In this document: positions 37,621 through 50,270 of the stretch, one piece after another
Numbering within the stretch: position 1 is the first letter of the stretch
Layout of the letters: each line of letters begins with the position of its first letter
Assembly: GCA_022747635.1 (NCBI GenBank)
Contig: JAKTNV010000003.1
Span: 52,797,156-52,861,155 of the forward strand
Source: Hetaerina americana
Taxonomy: Eukaryota > Arthropoda > Insecta > Odonata > Calopterygidae
Length of the DNA stretch: 64,000 nucleotides
Reading direction: 5' to 3'
Made by a program: the position numbers and the translations under genes
Notes under the pieces: generated by a model
The model's database searches: none
What the model saw: the letters and a program-made list of their open reading frames with translations, nothing else
Told to the model about the DNA's origin: nothing

Positions 37621-39870
37621 TGCATTCTTCATTTCTTTCTCTTGACCATATTCCTCATCGTCTCGTCTGTAATCCGCGGTTCGATTGCCCTTTTCTTATT
37701 AGTTGTTCTATAGTTTTGTTTTCGGCTTTTCATATTTTTAACATTTTTCAACTGCCTGCTATTTTTACGGTCTCCTGGTCCTCACCATGTTTCCGCTGCT
37801 TCCTTGTACTCCTTTTTTATCGTTATGAAGTGACAACATTTATGAAGATCAAAACCGCATTAAAACCCACATTACAGCATAATTATTCATCAGATTTGCT
37901 TGTCCTTAGGAAGGCCGTAATTGACAAGAATTGGAATTTTGATTTTTACACTCTGAAAATTTTGCATTGAATTGCACATTCACAGATGACTTCCGTTAAA
38001 AGTTTCTGTTGCGGCATCTCCCGCAGTTTCTTTGAAATTGAAATTTTGCTTGAGTCGTCAAACTCACTACCTCTTATGTATTTTAAAGTTCTTTATCTAA
38101 TGCATATTCACATTGAATTTGTTATCATTCTAAACATAATTTTAGTAGTTTATTTTAGTAGTTTTACAGGCGATTACAATTACTATGGTACTTAAAATCT
38201 CATTTTCTCCTTCAAATAATTTAAAATTGTTCAATCATTTCAGATCTTAATTTAATTTCCTTCATTCATTCGTGCAAATTATTAAACTCTCTGCTTACGA
38301 CATGTCCATTAATGGCTTCTCAGTTTTAAGTATTTTAGGGAGCGTGCTCTGGATTTAATTCCATCGACAAAGAGAGCATGCAAACGCTTTTTAGTCATTG
38401 GTTTCAGCTGCATATACACAAGTATATAAGCCGCAAAGCCATATATGTTTATCAATTGACTGTTTTATTATTCTATAATAAACATTTAGTTTAGATTAAT
38501 GACCATGAGTGCAAAATTAATTTAGAAAAAAGTGTAATTCTTTGGGTTCAATTTTTATATCAGAATTTATTCGTGGTCCATGGGGCTAGTGGCATGAACC
38601 CATTTTTTGCAGGGTTTTTGCAGGCTACCTCACCGTAACCCATTGCGCAGGAGGAGTTTTGCCGTCCATTGGTAGGTGTTTTTCTACTGAATAATCACCG
38701 GTGCTCTCCCGTTCCATTTAATCGTCGTACACTGAAGATGCTAATAACAGCGGCTCGGTATTGCGGCGGAAAGTCAAAATCTTTTGTCACCTTTTCTATT
38801 CCGTAAAAGGGTGCTTCTTTTGGATTTTTTGAGCTTGCTTATGGGAGGGTTGCAACCCTGTGAACAGATCGTTCGGTCAATGATCGGATGATTAAAGCCA
38901 ATTTTAAATGAGACGGTTTCCTTACACACCACCAGCTTTTCTAAGCTTTCAAATATTTAAGTTTTAATATTTTTGGTAAAACCTCTTTTCGGTAAACCTC
39001 AGCGCTACAAAAAGTAAACAATATGTAAATATCCCTCGCATTTGGACTTAAATACCAGATGAGCTCAACCCTATCAATTCAAATGAACTTTTGAGCTGGT
39101 CACTGTTTTAGATTTGCTTTGGTTGTCGCTTGAGAGCGGGTGATAAGATGATGCCTTGAGGGCTTAATGTCAAGATTTTATGGTACGGATACCACAATGA
39201 GGCAAGTATTTCGAAAACATTGTCTGTCAGTGGAAAAGATGGAGTCATTTCTTTAGTTGAATCTACTCATGTCCAACGATGAAGAGCGAGGGGGTTATGT
39301 TGGTCAAATTTGTCCTTTATGGGCGGTACTTCATCGGCCCATGGTATTTTTCTTTAATCCATCAGCCGTGGGCTAATTTACTGCATATGTCAGTAACAGC
39401 TACAAATCGGAGTCAAAATAGTAACCTTATTGTTTGAATGCTGGCTCGTTCCGCAACCAACTACCCCTGTAGGTTGTACCCAACAATGCTGAACGATACA
39501 CAATGAAAGTTGAAAATGTAAGCTAGACTAACTTCGTGAAATTGCAAGCATTTCAAACGTGCATAAATCTATCCGATGATTGAAAGTGATTTTAAGGAAC
39601 AAAACAAAACTCGATACTAAAAAATTCGAATGTTTTATTTCCCAATTGATTAATATTCTATTAAATTGACTTGATTCATTCATGAACCATTTTCTTAATA
39701 TAGATGTTCCTCCCTTGTACCAAATTTTCTTATTAATTTCTTTAAACCTTCTTTAAATTATTGTTCCATGTATTGGGTTTTAAAACGAGTTTTTGACAAA
39801 ATGCGATTGCAATTTCCTTGACGGTATGGTTTTCTGAATATTTAATTCGATTATCGTGAGGAACAACACT

Positions 39871-39960
39871 TAAGAGGGGAAATATTGGAAGGCATCTGCT
39901 TCCACTGTGTAATCCTTAAAAATCTAGTATTCTTTAGCGTAATGGAGGTCGGGGTCCTGT
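39871..39960. repeat. Unclassified repeat, copy A
   Basis: About 90 bases that align with 40,500-40,590 in the same orientation, sharing blocks such as ggcat(c/t)tgcttcc, tctag(t/c)attct and agcgt(a/g)at with substitutions between. Family unknown. On the minus strand both copies read as similar peptides, so they could come from an old coding transposon. Confidence 0.55.
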
Positions 39961-40499
39961 CTTTTCATTCCAATTGCAAGAGATAATTAATGTATCAATT
40001 ATGTTTCGGGGAATTAAAATACTATGTTGGATTTAAGACAACGAACACTTTTTCAAAGAAATCTGCGTCCGCGGGGGAACATATTTATAGAAAAGACGTC
40101 TCTCAGCGGGATATCAATGATTTAATTTTGCGGAGGAAAGGGAAACTATTTGGGCGCTTAGTTTGCTGTGCATCGATCCAAAAAATTGTATCTGACAGTT
40201 ACTGTCCCTCAGTGTCGTATATGTTCAAAAAATATTGCTCCGTCATACCACGTATTACTTAACGTACTTATCCTAACCCGGCAACCTTTCTTCTCAAATT
40301 CTTGCGCTATGAGCTCAAAAACCTTCCCTCTTCTTTGAGGGGTCTCGTGTGGAGCGAGGGGACCAAAACCTCCCTAATCTGGGATCGAATTTCTCCAAAA
40401 CCCTTGTCCCCTCACCTCAAAAACTCCCTGCCAACTTATCCTTTGGACCTCATTCGCTCTCACAACGTCGCCCCTCGGTATTTTTGCAATTACTCCAAT

Positions 40500-40590
40500 T
40501 TGAGGAAAGATTGATAGGCATTTGCTTCCCCTGTTTAGCCCTTTCAAAAGTCTAGCATTCTGTGGCGTGATTTCGTGGTAAACAGGGTCA
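40500..40590. repeat. Unclassified repeat, copy B
   Basis: Diverged direct copy of 39,871-39,960, some 630 bases downstream. It lies within the minus-strand open frame 40,374-40,679 (101 residues), in which I recognise no domain. An unclassified transposon relic is the simplest explanation. Confidence 0.55.
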
Positions 40591-41929
40591 TAAGATAAAT
40601 ACCCTTCCTCTTCATCTCTTACTTCTCCCCAATAAATCATACACTCGTACCTTCTAATACTTCGGATTGGATTGGGCATGGTCTTCTCGAGCTCCGTATT
40701 TCACTGTTTAGTTACTTTTGTTCTTCTCGAAGGAAATGCCAGTGGATTATCTCAGCTCAGACCTTTTTTCCGTTCGAGTGACAGTTGCGGAAAAGTGTAA
40801 ATGTAAAACTGTGCCTGTAAGCTCCAAAAACCTATCTATATTTTATTCCATAGTGGCATTCACTGACTTCTTTCGATCGTGAATCTCAGATATTCCTTGA
40901 GAGCTATTTGCATCGCTTCCTGGTTTCTTAGTTACGCATATTTGCTAGTGTGAATCTGGTGACGCTGAACTAACTCTTTGCCCGGATAAGCTTGGTATTA
41001 TTTTATTAAAATGCACGTTCTAATCGTGGAATGAAGCTCATTGATTTTGAGATTTTTTTCTAGTCTCGCAGCAACCGCTGCAGATATCATTGCATCTTCG
41101 TGGTGTAGCTGCAAGCACACATACCTAACAGCGAAATTTATCAAGAATTAGAACATGGCTATCATTGTGTAAAGGTCGAGAAGGTAAAAAAAATGGGGGT
41201 ACTCAACAGATTTTACGGAATCCATCCCTGCCAGACGAAGGTGTGACCTTGAAATGTAAAATTGTGGTAGAGCTTGCTCTGAGGCCTACGTCGTTCATAA
41301 GGTAACTAATAGCATGAGCATATCTTCCTCCGCCACTCTCCCAAGGAGCCTTGAGGCACTGTAGGCCTTCCTGGGGTTACTACAGGAAGATCTAAGCTGC
41401 ATCCAAACTGGTTAGGAATTACAGTGCATGCCTTTGCCGTGCCTAAATGTAAGGCATCTATTGAAAGGGCAGCTTGAGTTTGGACAGTTCGCAGTAGTAT
41501 TGCCATCTTTGTAACTAAGAAAAAGAAATTAACAGATTGATGTACCTACATGTACATATATAGATATTGTGTCAATGAGATTGAGAAGCTTGTGCACAGC
41601 GTGGATTTTAGGAAATGTTGAGTTCACTTTAAAACTCATTCCGGTAGTTTGACTTAAATTTCTCCAATTCTTTCTTTTAATACACGCGGTTTCCCGGAAC
41701 TAGAGGCGTATTTATTTTCATTTTTTGAACTTTTATTATTATTCATGGCTTATTCATTTTCTAGATATTGCTTTACTTTATTGTTTGAAACATAATTTCA
41801 TATCTCTAATGTTGGGCTTTTAATCTGAAATTATTGAGTATTTTACTCTTCGGCAGTTTCCCGGTGATTAATACTTAAGATTATTGCTTTCAGGTTTGTA
41901 GAGTAGATTTTTTATATTAAGACGTTCAT

Positions 41930-41956
41930 TTTTGCCTTATGTTTCATAAGGCAAAA
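41930..41956. repeat. Perfect 12-bp hairpin, 3-base loop
   Basis: Arms ttttgccttatg (41,930-41,941) and cataaggcaaaa (41,945-41,956) are perfectly complementary around a ttt loop. The right arm overlaps the start of the larger hairpin that follows. Confidence 0.9.
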
Positions 41957-42011
41957 TTTCATTGATATAAATCAAAGCTTTGTAAGCTTTGATTTATATC
42001 AATGAAATTTT
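41953..42011. repeat. Perfect 28-bp hairpin, 3-base loop
   Basis: The arms at 41,953-41,980 and 41,984-42,011 are exact reverse complements (outer end aaaatttcattg, inner end caaagctt), separated only by tgt. No TA or longer target duplication, transposon homology or gene is evident. A near-perfect palindrome in an AT-rich, non-coding setting can arise by foldback template switching. It could in principle also be transcribed as a small hairpin RNA, but nothing here shows that. Confidence 0.9.
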
Positions 42012-43970
42012 TATCATTCAGAAAGAAGACACTATTTTACCACATGAGTATTTTTATTGCGAACTAGGTTTAGTTACAGCGTAACATCTTCAGGTACGCT
42101 GCAACGAAGCCTAGGTTTTAGTAAAAATACTTAAGTAGGAAAGCAAAATGCCTTCTTTCATCATGAAGGATTTTCACCATGTTCCACCTGACTGTGTTAT
42201 TTGTTATCATGCAATAAGTTATTGTGCGGGTGTTTCTCAACTTTGTGGGTTTTATTTCTATTTTTGTTTCTTTCCGTGTAGTGCGAGACTCTTTGACGAG
42301 TTTTGACAAACTATGTGTGATTACTCAGTTTCATAAACTTATTTTTTTATTTTTTTTTTATTTCTTATTTTTTTATTTTTTTCCTTTAGGTTATATTTTT
42401 ACTACGGTCATTACTAAATGCTTACACTCTTCAAACACAAAATTACGCTCGAAAGTCATTTTCCGTAATGTCCAGACGCCCAAATAAACTCTTAACAAGC
42501 ACACTGACGAGTATAAAGAGAACTGCAAAAGTATCCTGGGAAAATATTTAAGAAAGGGAGCTCACCTGAAAACATAAATATACGATTATCTTTGTCATGA
42601 AATGAATAACTAGGAAGTATGTGCTTACCTTTACATTTCAAATATATTAACTCACTACCTTGACAAAATAAAATTATTTTAGGAAAAGGAATCAGTTTTA
42701 TGGGTAAGATGACATTAATCGCTGTTTTTTTTTCCTCCTCGCACTAATTTAGGCCTCTATTTTTTTAAATGCTCCCTGAGCAATAATAAGTGTAATATCT
42801 CAAAGAAAAAAAGCAATGTTATAGTGCCATTTATATAATTATTTCCCACCATGATGATTACTCTTCTGCCGGTTGCCACGCTACCAGCACTTGGAATTAT
42901 AGGGTTGCTGCATGGCGTATTTAGAATATAATGTATTCCATTTGTTGCTGGGAGATTTAAACATACGTGATGGGTCTTGGGTTCTCGATCCTTTGGGTAA
43001 ACAGAGTTTGCCTAGGAATGCAAATATTGATTTAAATTGCGCCTATTTTCATATGGTGAATGGCTGAATTTTTAGTTGAAACAGTTAAAAAACCTTCTTA
43101 GTTGTTAAAACAACATCTAAATACCAAAATATGGTAACTCCTGATTTTTTTCCGACTTCATGTATGCCCTTTAGAATATAAAGTTCACGGGGGAGGAAAA
43201 CATACAGAGGCTCTTCTGGGGATGAACAATATTGTTTCAGCTGATATGGATGGACAGATGAACTTAATCTCCCCTCGCGTTTTTTAATTAATTAAATTCC
43301 AGAATATCACACTTATACTCAAATGTGGAATAAAGTGATAGTTTTTCCTGTTTTTAAGAACGGAAACAAGTCAAATACATATAATTAGTGGTCCATTTCC
43401 ATCCTACCGGCCTTTTATAAGGTATTCCAATAATTATCAATGGCTAAGTGTTGTTGAACTGTAAGGTAAACTTATCAAAAACCAACATTGTTTTCGCCTG
43501 CGCCGCTGGACTTCAACCAACTTTGTGTTGAAAATTAATTCTGTGACCACCTCAATAATTTTAGGTTGTCAAACCGACTCCGTGTGTTTAAAACTGTGTG
43601 AATAAGATCTTGAAAAAACTTTTGTTGAGGTTGATCATGAATTTATATCATGAAAACCTAATTTATTTGGAATATGAGTTAATTCTTATGCGTGGTAATT
43701 TCCTGAAACTTGTTAAATAAAAAATTTGTTGTGGTATTTGTATTATCGCCTTTCTATTTATTATTTATTATATTTGTTTAATTAAATATGTAATATGGTT
43801 ACACTTACTTGCCAAATTAATTACTTTTATTATTTTTCTTTCAAATATCTACCTCACAAGGTCACTACGCCATTCCTATTTTCCTTTTGCACCCTCCCTT
43901 GTTCTTCAATACCTATTTTTGGCGTGCAATTAGGATCAATAGTTCAGTAAAAACATGCTATACCGTGCAA
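42012..43970. other. AT-rich stretch, no gene recognised
   Basis: Contains a T-rich low-complexity patch at about 42,338-42,385. Open frames are short and unlike known families. Confidence 0.5.
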
Positions 43971-44152
43971 CTTTATACAAGGTCCTAGCCAAAAGTAGCA
44001 TGACTTATTTATTCCCGTATAGGCGGACGGACGGTTGGCGGTTTCTTTGACTCGGTTCAAGGGAGGGGAGTCACAGGAAAGGCTGGAGGTCGGAGGTAGT
44101 TGGCTCCTAGATTTTGCGAAACCTATGTAACGTGACCTCGTTACGATCCGTC

Positions 44153-44335
44153 ATGAACCGGTTAGTGCAAGAGCGCTACGCCATCACAGTTTGCGTTAAA
44201 CTGAGCAAAACCGGGAAAGAGACTCATGATAATCTCAAGGGAGCTTATGGTGATTACGCCATTGGGTGGATAGGATGTTTTTGAGTGTCAAAGTTATTTC
44301 GGGAGGGTAGAGAAGATCGAATGTTCAGAACGCCC
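44153..44335 (+). mobile_element. Mariner transposase N-terminal relic
   Basis: From an ATG at 44,153 the translation reads MNRLVQERYAITVCVKLSK, then TGKETHDNLKGAYGDYA, then, past a stop at 44,283, VSKLFREGRED. This is the order of the mariner N-terminal DNA-binding region (QRYAIKFCVKLGKTGKET..ML..AYGDDA......VF.WHK.FREGRE). The match ends soon after and no catalytic domain follows. A segment near 43,977 (ggtcctagccaaaagta) may be the remains of its terminal repeat. It differs from the other mariner relics in the window. Confidence 0.6.
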
Positions 44336-47300
44336 TTAGACCTCAAAAATATTTATATTATATCTTCTTTCCATAATACCCCCTGGATAAGGGTAATTTT
44401 CTTTTAATTAGCACATTAAGTTGAAAATTGTACGTATATGAGCCCCGGGCTTGATAAAATAAAATAATCATAAATTTAAGAAGAAAATGCCGTAAACCTG
44501 TGAATTAATTTTTTTTAATTAGCTCAAAACTTGAAGTTCGAGGAGCAATATTCTATGAAAATCCATCCTGGGGCTTAAATATTCGATATCCCCCGATTTG
44601 TCTTCCATTAGGTTGTGCGAATGGTCGAAGCATAATGCATAAGGTCAATATTTAGATTTTTAGTGCTTCTACAGTAGGAGATATTTCTCACGGCAGACGA
44701 AATTAATTAAAGAGTATTATGGTCGTGGGAGCACAATATTCAGCCGTAACGTGATACTTATAATTGAATTCACAATTGTCGGAAATCTGAGTGGTAAGAA
44801 TTTTCCACAAACTACGTTGGTTCGCTCAAAATGTAGCACTAAACGCATGCCATAATAAGATTCATTTCATAACAAAAATAGGAAGGCGGCATAGGAAAAA
44901 ATCTGATAGCTTTTTTTTGAAGTGGGTCCTACTCACACCAGCTCTCCGTTTTTATCTTCAGTAAAAGGAAAAGTAAAGTTCATTGAATTGTACATTAATC
45001 CGCTTAGTAATATATCCAGAGCACAATGTATATTCGACTGTAATTTTCCAACCCTTTGAATCTCTCCAATCTAATATACCACTGTGCCGTAGAATAACGG
45101 CACAATGGTTTATTCGACTGTTTTTTCCAATGATGTTAATTTTGCATAAAAATTAATAGGTGTATCACTCTTAAAGGTATGTAAGCTATTACCCACCATT
45201 CTCTCAAAATAAGAGGTTGCTTCATAATCCAGTTACGAGAGGCAGTCACATGAAAACCGAGCACCCACAACAAAAACCAGTCCGTGCAACAACTCGGACA
45301 TAAACCAACAACTATGTGCGCCTGTGAGTTGTCACTGTACAGTTCTCCTACCACAGTGGTGGCAGTATCTATACGTAACAACAGTGTTGCCACCTTTCTG
45401 TGTTTAATGGTGGGAGTTTGGTTTTCACTTGACTACCCCAAGTAGAATAATGGTATCGCCTGCCTTAGTATAAGAGACGTAATCATTGCCTCGGCAGTAG
45501 AATATTGTAATTTTGAGTTTTTATCTTTTTTATTTCAACCCTGCTATCACGGCTTAAGTTAAAAAAATTTTTTAAGAAACCCTCTCGTCACTACAAGGCA
45601 CTCCGACACAGAGCAGTGTTCTTACATTATTCTTATCCCATCAACAGCAAAGAGGTGATTTCTCCTTCGCTACTACAGTCATATACATTTTTTACAGCGG
45701 TGTGAATTCCCTCGGGTCCATTTTTAATGCGGCCATTAATTCAAAGAGCTTCCTTGCATTGGGACTGTTCTTACAAAGAAGACCCTTCTGAATGCATCAC
45801 ACACACACGAAGGCGCCACTGTAAACATGGGAGCGTGGCGCACTGGCATCGAATAATTTTAACCGGCGCCTCACTCGACCTTCCGGCGTGACTCGAGTTA
45901 ACGATTCCGCACAAAGGTAGACAAACGATGCTCCCACTGAGTTTCGATTTATGACGCCAATTACATCACAGATTGCCGTTCGGCACAGCGGTGGGGCCGC
46001 AATCTCATGCGGCAATTTCTCCAGAGCGGCCGTCAGTGATGAGCGCGGGGAATGTGACTCCCTCGTGAAAAAACATTATAACCGAGGGGCAGAAGCAGAA
46101 GGGAAGGGTCAAAATTTCGCTGCCGGGGTGGCAGAAGGGTCAGACCGGGACCCTTTCTCCACACCCTCCTCTGATCCTTCTTGCCCTTTGAGCCTCTCCC
46201 TTCGGTAGTTTCGACGCCGAGATTCCTGGTTTATTGCCATACTCCCTTCCGCTTCTCCTCCTCCCTCCCTCCTCCCCGACTTCACTACTCCTTGCCATTC
46301 TCCCCATTCTCCACGGCTCGTCACCTTAACAGCTCCAGGTCTTGTTTCATGTTTCTCGCATACTGTTGAGTTCATTATAAACCCCGTCACCCGAAACAGC
46401 AGGGGATCGTGGCCTAAAGCCCAAGACGCTCCATCCACCACCCCTATCTCACTCCTCAAATCCATTTTCCGTATCCTTTTCTTTTTTTCAATTATTTCCC
46501 CCCCCCCCTCCTGTTTGCTCCCTGGTTTAATAGTATGTCGATCCGCGAAAGTAATCTCCCAGTTTTGTCTCGCTATTATTATTATTTTCTGGTTCCCGAG
46601 GAAATAATGAAAAACAGTCCTTCGTTCGTTTTGGCTAGAAATTGCGTACATAATTCAGGATCGCAGCAGCTCCGCAAATATGCATTCGCTTGTGAGCTCT
46701 GCGGGTAGGATTCCTATTTTTTACGTAACGAGGTCGAGGGCTCAATTATAGTCTGGAATGTGCTTGTTTTTGACTCAGCTTGGTTGTGATGTGAAGGGGG
46801 GAGATTATTTTCCGTCCCCGCTTTTATCCGTCTTATTATTTGTCCACCGCGGAGGGAGTAACTTTGATCCACGGCTACGAAAGAGTTTTAATCAAAACGT
46901 GTTTAAGTTGAAAATATTTCTTTCCGAGTCTTCATTTCAATCCAATCCAATCCAATCCAATGCTGCTGGATAGTGAAGGAAAAATTGGTTGCGAAGAGAA
47001 AATATTTTAAGGGTTTAGGCGTGATACTTTCTTTGATTGTTTTTACATTCCTCTTCGAAAAGTGTAAAATAAAAGTAATTTTCTCTTCGAAAAGTGTCAT
47101 ACGCTACATGGAATGTAAAATCCATTTTGGAATATCCATGTGCTGTTCTTTTTCCCGGAGAATATATAAAATAATCATAAATGGATGGTATATGAATATG
47201 AATTATTTTTTCAATCCATTGCATGAATTTTAATTGTCCAAATACAATTCGATATGAGACTTAAAATAGCTATATTGTTTAAAGCCACAATAATTATTTT

Positions 47301-48600
47301 AATTACTGGCTTCGAGATATTAATGATTGTTAAAACGTATTATGCGAATGTTATTTATGCAATAATAGCATCGATATTGGATAAGTTGTAATTTTTCTGC
47401 CCAAACATTATTTAATCGAAAGAAGATAATTTCACCACAGTGACTTTTTAATTGATGAAACCAAAACTGATTATTTGATTTTTAACGTAAAATAATTTCA
47501 TTGGGCCAAATTTTTTATGAAAATGAATTGGGTCTCATGGAATCTGGAGCTAGATTTTATGCCAAATTGATTTGGTATAATATCGTGGTCGAAATTCAAG
47601 CAAACGGTTTTGTATGGATTCTGCTTTTCTGATTATGCGTAGGCAGGTAGATTACATACGTTCTCAAAATAATTGTAACCAATAGGCATTCAAGGTCAAC
47701 GTGACTATGCAGTAGACTGCTTATGATGAATAGGCTGGTTCATTCTAGCTTTCAGCCCGAAACTTTCATGGCATACAAATTCTTTGCATGGCGAGGAGAG
47801 GAGACATCTTCCAGAGCAAACGTGTCGCCAAACCAATAGAAGAGACGGGTAAACCTCCCCAAGTTCAAACTCCCCCTTCCTCTATATCCCCTCAGTTCCC
47901 CTCCGCCTCCCCATCCGATATACACGCTCCCTCTGCGACACATCTTTTCTCCCTCTCCCTCTCCGCGCCGGCCTCTTCCCCCTCTCGCCCCGCGACCATA
48001 TGTTACCGCCAAAACAAACATAAGGCTAAAGCCGAGCGTAAACGTTTCCCTCCGCACAAACCAAGGACGCGGGGTCATAACGACGTGAGGCAAATAGCGC
48101 TTCGGATATAGCTCCCTTCCGGTCTGTGAATCTCGATCGACTGTCCCACTCAGGCGTCGTCCCACCTATATATCCACCCGGACCCCGAATCCGAGGCCGA
48201 GCGGGCATAGGGAGGTAGGACCGTCCGAGAAGGACGGTCGGCCGGATTCAATTCGGAAGGGACATACCTCCAGGTCACGTTCCGTGACAGTTCTTTTATT
48301 AAGGAAACATAGTGTTATTACATTTTCATTATTAAATACAACCCCCCTTCCACGGGAAAAACTATGCAATACCGCCATGTTGTCCACATAAATGTTTTAG
48401 CCGTGTCTGGCTCTGCCACACTTACAGCATGGTGTGCGGCCATAATGCCGCCAGGGCCTCTGCTATTACGATAGGTGTGTCGTTTTCCAAGGCCCACACT
48501 TCCGTAGTCTTGAGGAGGGGAATCGTCCACGCTACCTGCCACGGTTAGGTTATCCACATGAGCACATTCTTCCGACCTACCCCCCTCTCCAATCTCTCTA
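44336..48600. other. No gene recognised; GC-rich patches upstream of the transporter gene
   Basis: AT-rich DNA with CpG-containing patches at about 45,790-46,420 and 47,780-48,260, both partly pyrimidine-rich on the + strand. Either could include the promoter or a non-coding first exon of the transporter gene that starts by the assembly gap, but I see no specific element that proves it. A (TCCAA)4 run sits at 46,941-46,960, and a perfect 8-bp-arm hairpin (gaccgtcc/ggacggtc, loop gagaa) at 48,219-48,239. The frames predicted here overlap on both strands. Confidence 0.4.
46941..46960. repeat. (TCCAA)4 pentanucleotide repeat
   Basis: Four exact tandem copies of tccaa. A short simple repeat with no associated feature. 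Confidence 0.85.
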
Positions 48601-48612
48601 TGTATATGTATG

Positions 48613-48616
<4 letters not shown>

Positions 48617-48688
<72 letters not shown>
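48617..48688. repeat. (TA)n(CA)n compound microsatellite
   Basis: A pure (TA)n run of about 59 bases passes into a short (CA)n run. It lies about 125 bases before the assembly gap, a likely reason the assembly broke here. Confidence 0.95.
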
Positions 48689-48813
48689 GATGTAGATTTT
48701 TAAACCATAGAAAACACAAAGAAAGGACACTCCTATTTGTTGTTTTGACTTTCGACGTTTCGATCTGCGTTTTTATATCTTTGTGCGTCGCCAAAGAGCG
48801 TTCCATTTCGAAT

Positions 48814-48913
48814 NNNNNNNNNNNNNNNNNNNNNNNNNNNNNNNNNNNNNNNNNNNNNNNNNNNNNNNNNNNNNNNNNNNNNNNNNNNNNNNNNNNNNNN
48901 NNNNNNNNNNNNN
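48814..48913. other. 100-base assembly gap (N)
   Basis: Exactly 100 undetermined bases, the usual placeholder for a gap of unknown size in a scaffold. The transporter coding sequence is already open where sequence resumes, so the start of this exon and perhaps the start codon lie in or before the gap. Reading frames drawn across it are meaningless. Confidence 0.95.
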
Positions 48914-48914
48914 T

Positions 48915-49590
48915 AAAGCTCACAAAGGGGACAACGCAGCCGGCGCCTCCAAGGGTCCTCCGCGGGCCCCGGACGGTGGCTGGGGTTGGATGATCGTGGT
49001 GGCCTCGATGGGCATCAGCCTGGTCGCCGATGGGATCAGCTTCTCCTTCGGGATTATCTACATCGAGTTCCTCCGCCACTTCCAGGAGAGCAAGAGCAAG
49101 ACGTCGGTGATCGGTTCGCTCTTCATGGCCGTCCCCCTGATGGCTGGGCCGCTCGCCTCCGCCCTCGTCGACCGCTTCGGGTGTCGCTCCATGACCATCC
49201 TGGGAGGCGTCGTGTCCGCCGCAGGCTTCGTCGTCTCCTCCCAGGTGGATTCCATTGAGGTCATGTGCTTCACCTTCGGCATCCTCGCCGGCCTCGGCCT
49301 GGCGCTGTGCTACGTTACGGCGGTCGTGAGCGTCGCCTTCTGGTTCGACCAGAAAAAGGTCTCTCGCCAACGGCCTGGGGGTCTGCGGGACAGGTGTGGG
49401 GACGTTCCTGTTCGCGCCCCTCACGCAGACTTTGATCGAGACGTACGGCTGGAGGGGGACCACCCTCATCCTTGCGGGCGCCTTCCTTCAGATGTGCATC
49501 TGCGGGGCGGTCATGAGAGAGCCTGCCTCTAGTGAAGCCGTCGAGGACACGGCCGCAGTGCTCCGGGAAATCGAGGAGGGAGCGACCCGG
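48915..49590 (+). CDS. SLC16 monocarboxylate transporter-like, exon with TM1-6 (partial, frame slip)
   Basis: This exon encodes the N-terminal half of a major facilitator of the SLC16 family, plasma-membrane carriers that move monocarboxylates or related solutes, often with protons. The exact substrate cannot be read here. The first codon after the gap is at 48,915. The SLC16 signature PDGGWGW opens TM1, followed by TM2 (GSLFMAVPLMAGPLASALVD), TM3, TM4 (GILAGLGLALCYVTAVVSVA) and the second conserved block WFDQK...SLANGLGVCGTGVG, then TM5 and TM6 to AVMREP. The frame slips by one base in the five-A run at 49,353-49,357: four As would give the family-typical KRSLANG. The donor gtaggg at 49,591 ends the exon in phase 0. 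GC at third positions is very high. The next exons are at 52.3 and 55.8 kb. Confidence 0.85.
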
Positions 49591-49742
49591 GTAGGGATTG
49601 CAAGGATACGTCATTGCGGCTTATTGATATTGAAACAAACTATTTCAGGATTTTCTCTATGGATATGAAAATAGATACTATCTCGAAGGGCTTTTTTGAA
49701 AAATATTTGTCCATGCAATCATTCATATCGATTTTTTAAACA

Positions 49743-50270
49743 CGAGGGCTATCCAAAAAGTAACTTCCGTTATGCCATAAAAAAATACCTGGAATAGACA
49801 GAAAATTTATTATTTTCATCTATACTATTTTCTACATATTCGCCAAGCAGATTTAAATATATGTCAGACTAGTTTTCAATTCCTTCAGCATAAAATTCTG
49901 CCGCCTGAGTTCGCAGCCAACCGATGACGGCATCTTTAAGTTCCTCGGTCGAGACGAGCACAACATGTAGTAGCCTAACTTTTCAGTCGTGTTTTCATGC
50001 AATAGAGTCGTATAAATCTGTGGAAAACGTTCTAAAGATTTCAGATATCGTCAAACTTCCGTTTTCACGAACTGTTTGTCAATTTTCAGGTGCAGTTCAT
50101 TGTTCGCCACAGACGGGCGGCCACTTCTGTCATCATCATGGACATTTTTGTGTTCACTCTTTTACGAACGACAACACTGACGGACAACTCTTGTCACTCA
50201 TCACATTTAGTCCGTACTGTGCATTACGGTTCCCCATGAATGTCAGCAGGCTTTGAAGTTTTTTTCAGTT
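49743..50270 (-). mobile_element. Mariner with internal deletion
   Basis: The left end has a mariner-type terminus (cgagggctatccaaaaagta). On the minus strand two separate parts of a mariner transposase are readable. One is the region after the helix-turn-helix, DDDRSGRPSVANNELHLKID and then FPQIYTTLLHENTTEKLGY (family pattern RSGRPS......KVDE, FPQISRT.L..IVTEKLGY). The other is the C-terminus, ELKDAV-, WLRTQAAEFYAEGIEKL-like over shifted frames. The middle, with the catalytic residues, is missing, so this is a non-autonomous deletion product. The opposite terminal repeat was not identified. Frames at 49,924-50,256 (+) are its shadow. Confidence 0.6.

Larger units (their letters stand above)
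37621..41925. other. Mostly unassigned, with one duplicated unknown segment
   Basis: AT-rich to about 39,800. Segments at about 39,871-39,960 and 40,500-40,590 are diverged direct copies of each other (listed separately). The frames at 39,990-40,262 (+) and 40,374-40,679 (-) are not recognisable. I see no exon with supporting splice sites. Confidence 0.4.

Noticed and set aside
45136..45420. Possible minus-strand transposon 5' region
   Set aside because: The 85-residue frame has balanced composition, but no block matches mariner or LINE patterns convincingly.
46109..46651. 180-residue minus-strand frame
   Set aside because: Lies over a pyrimidine-biased patch, with overlapping plus-strand frames and no recognisable domain.
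48318..49469. 383-residue minus-strand frame across the assembly gap
   Set aside because: It is joined through 100 undetermined bases and a TA repeat, and its right part is exactly antisense to the transporter exon. It is a shadow.
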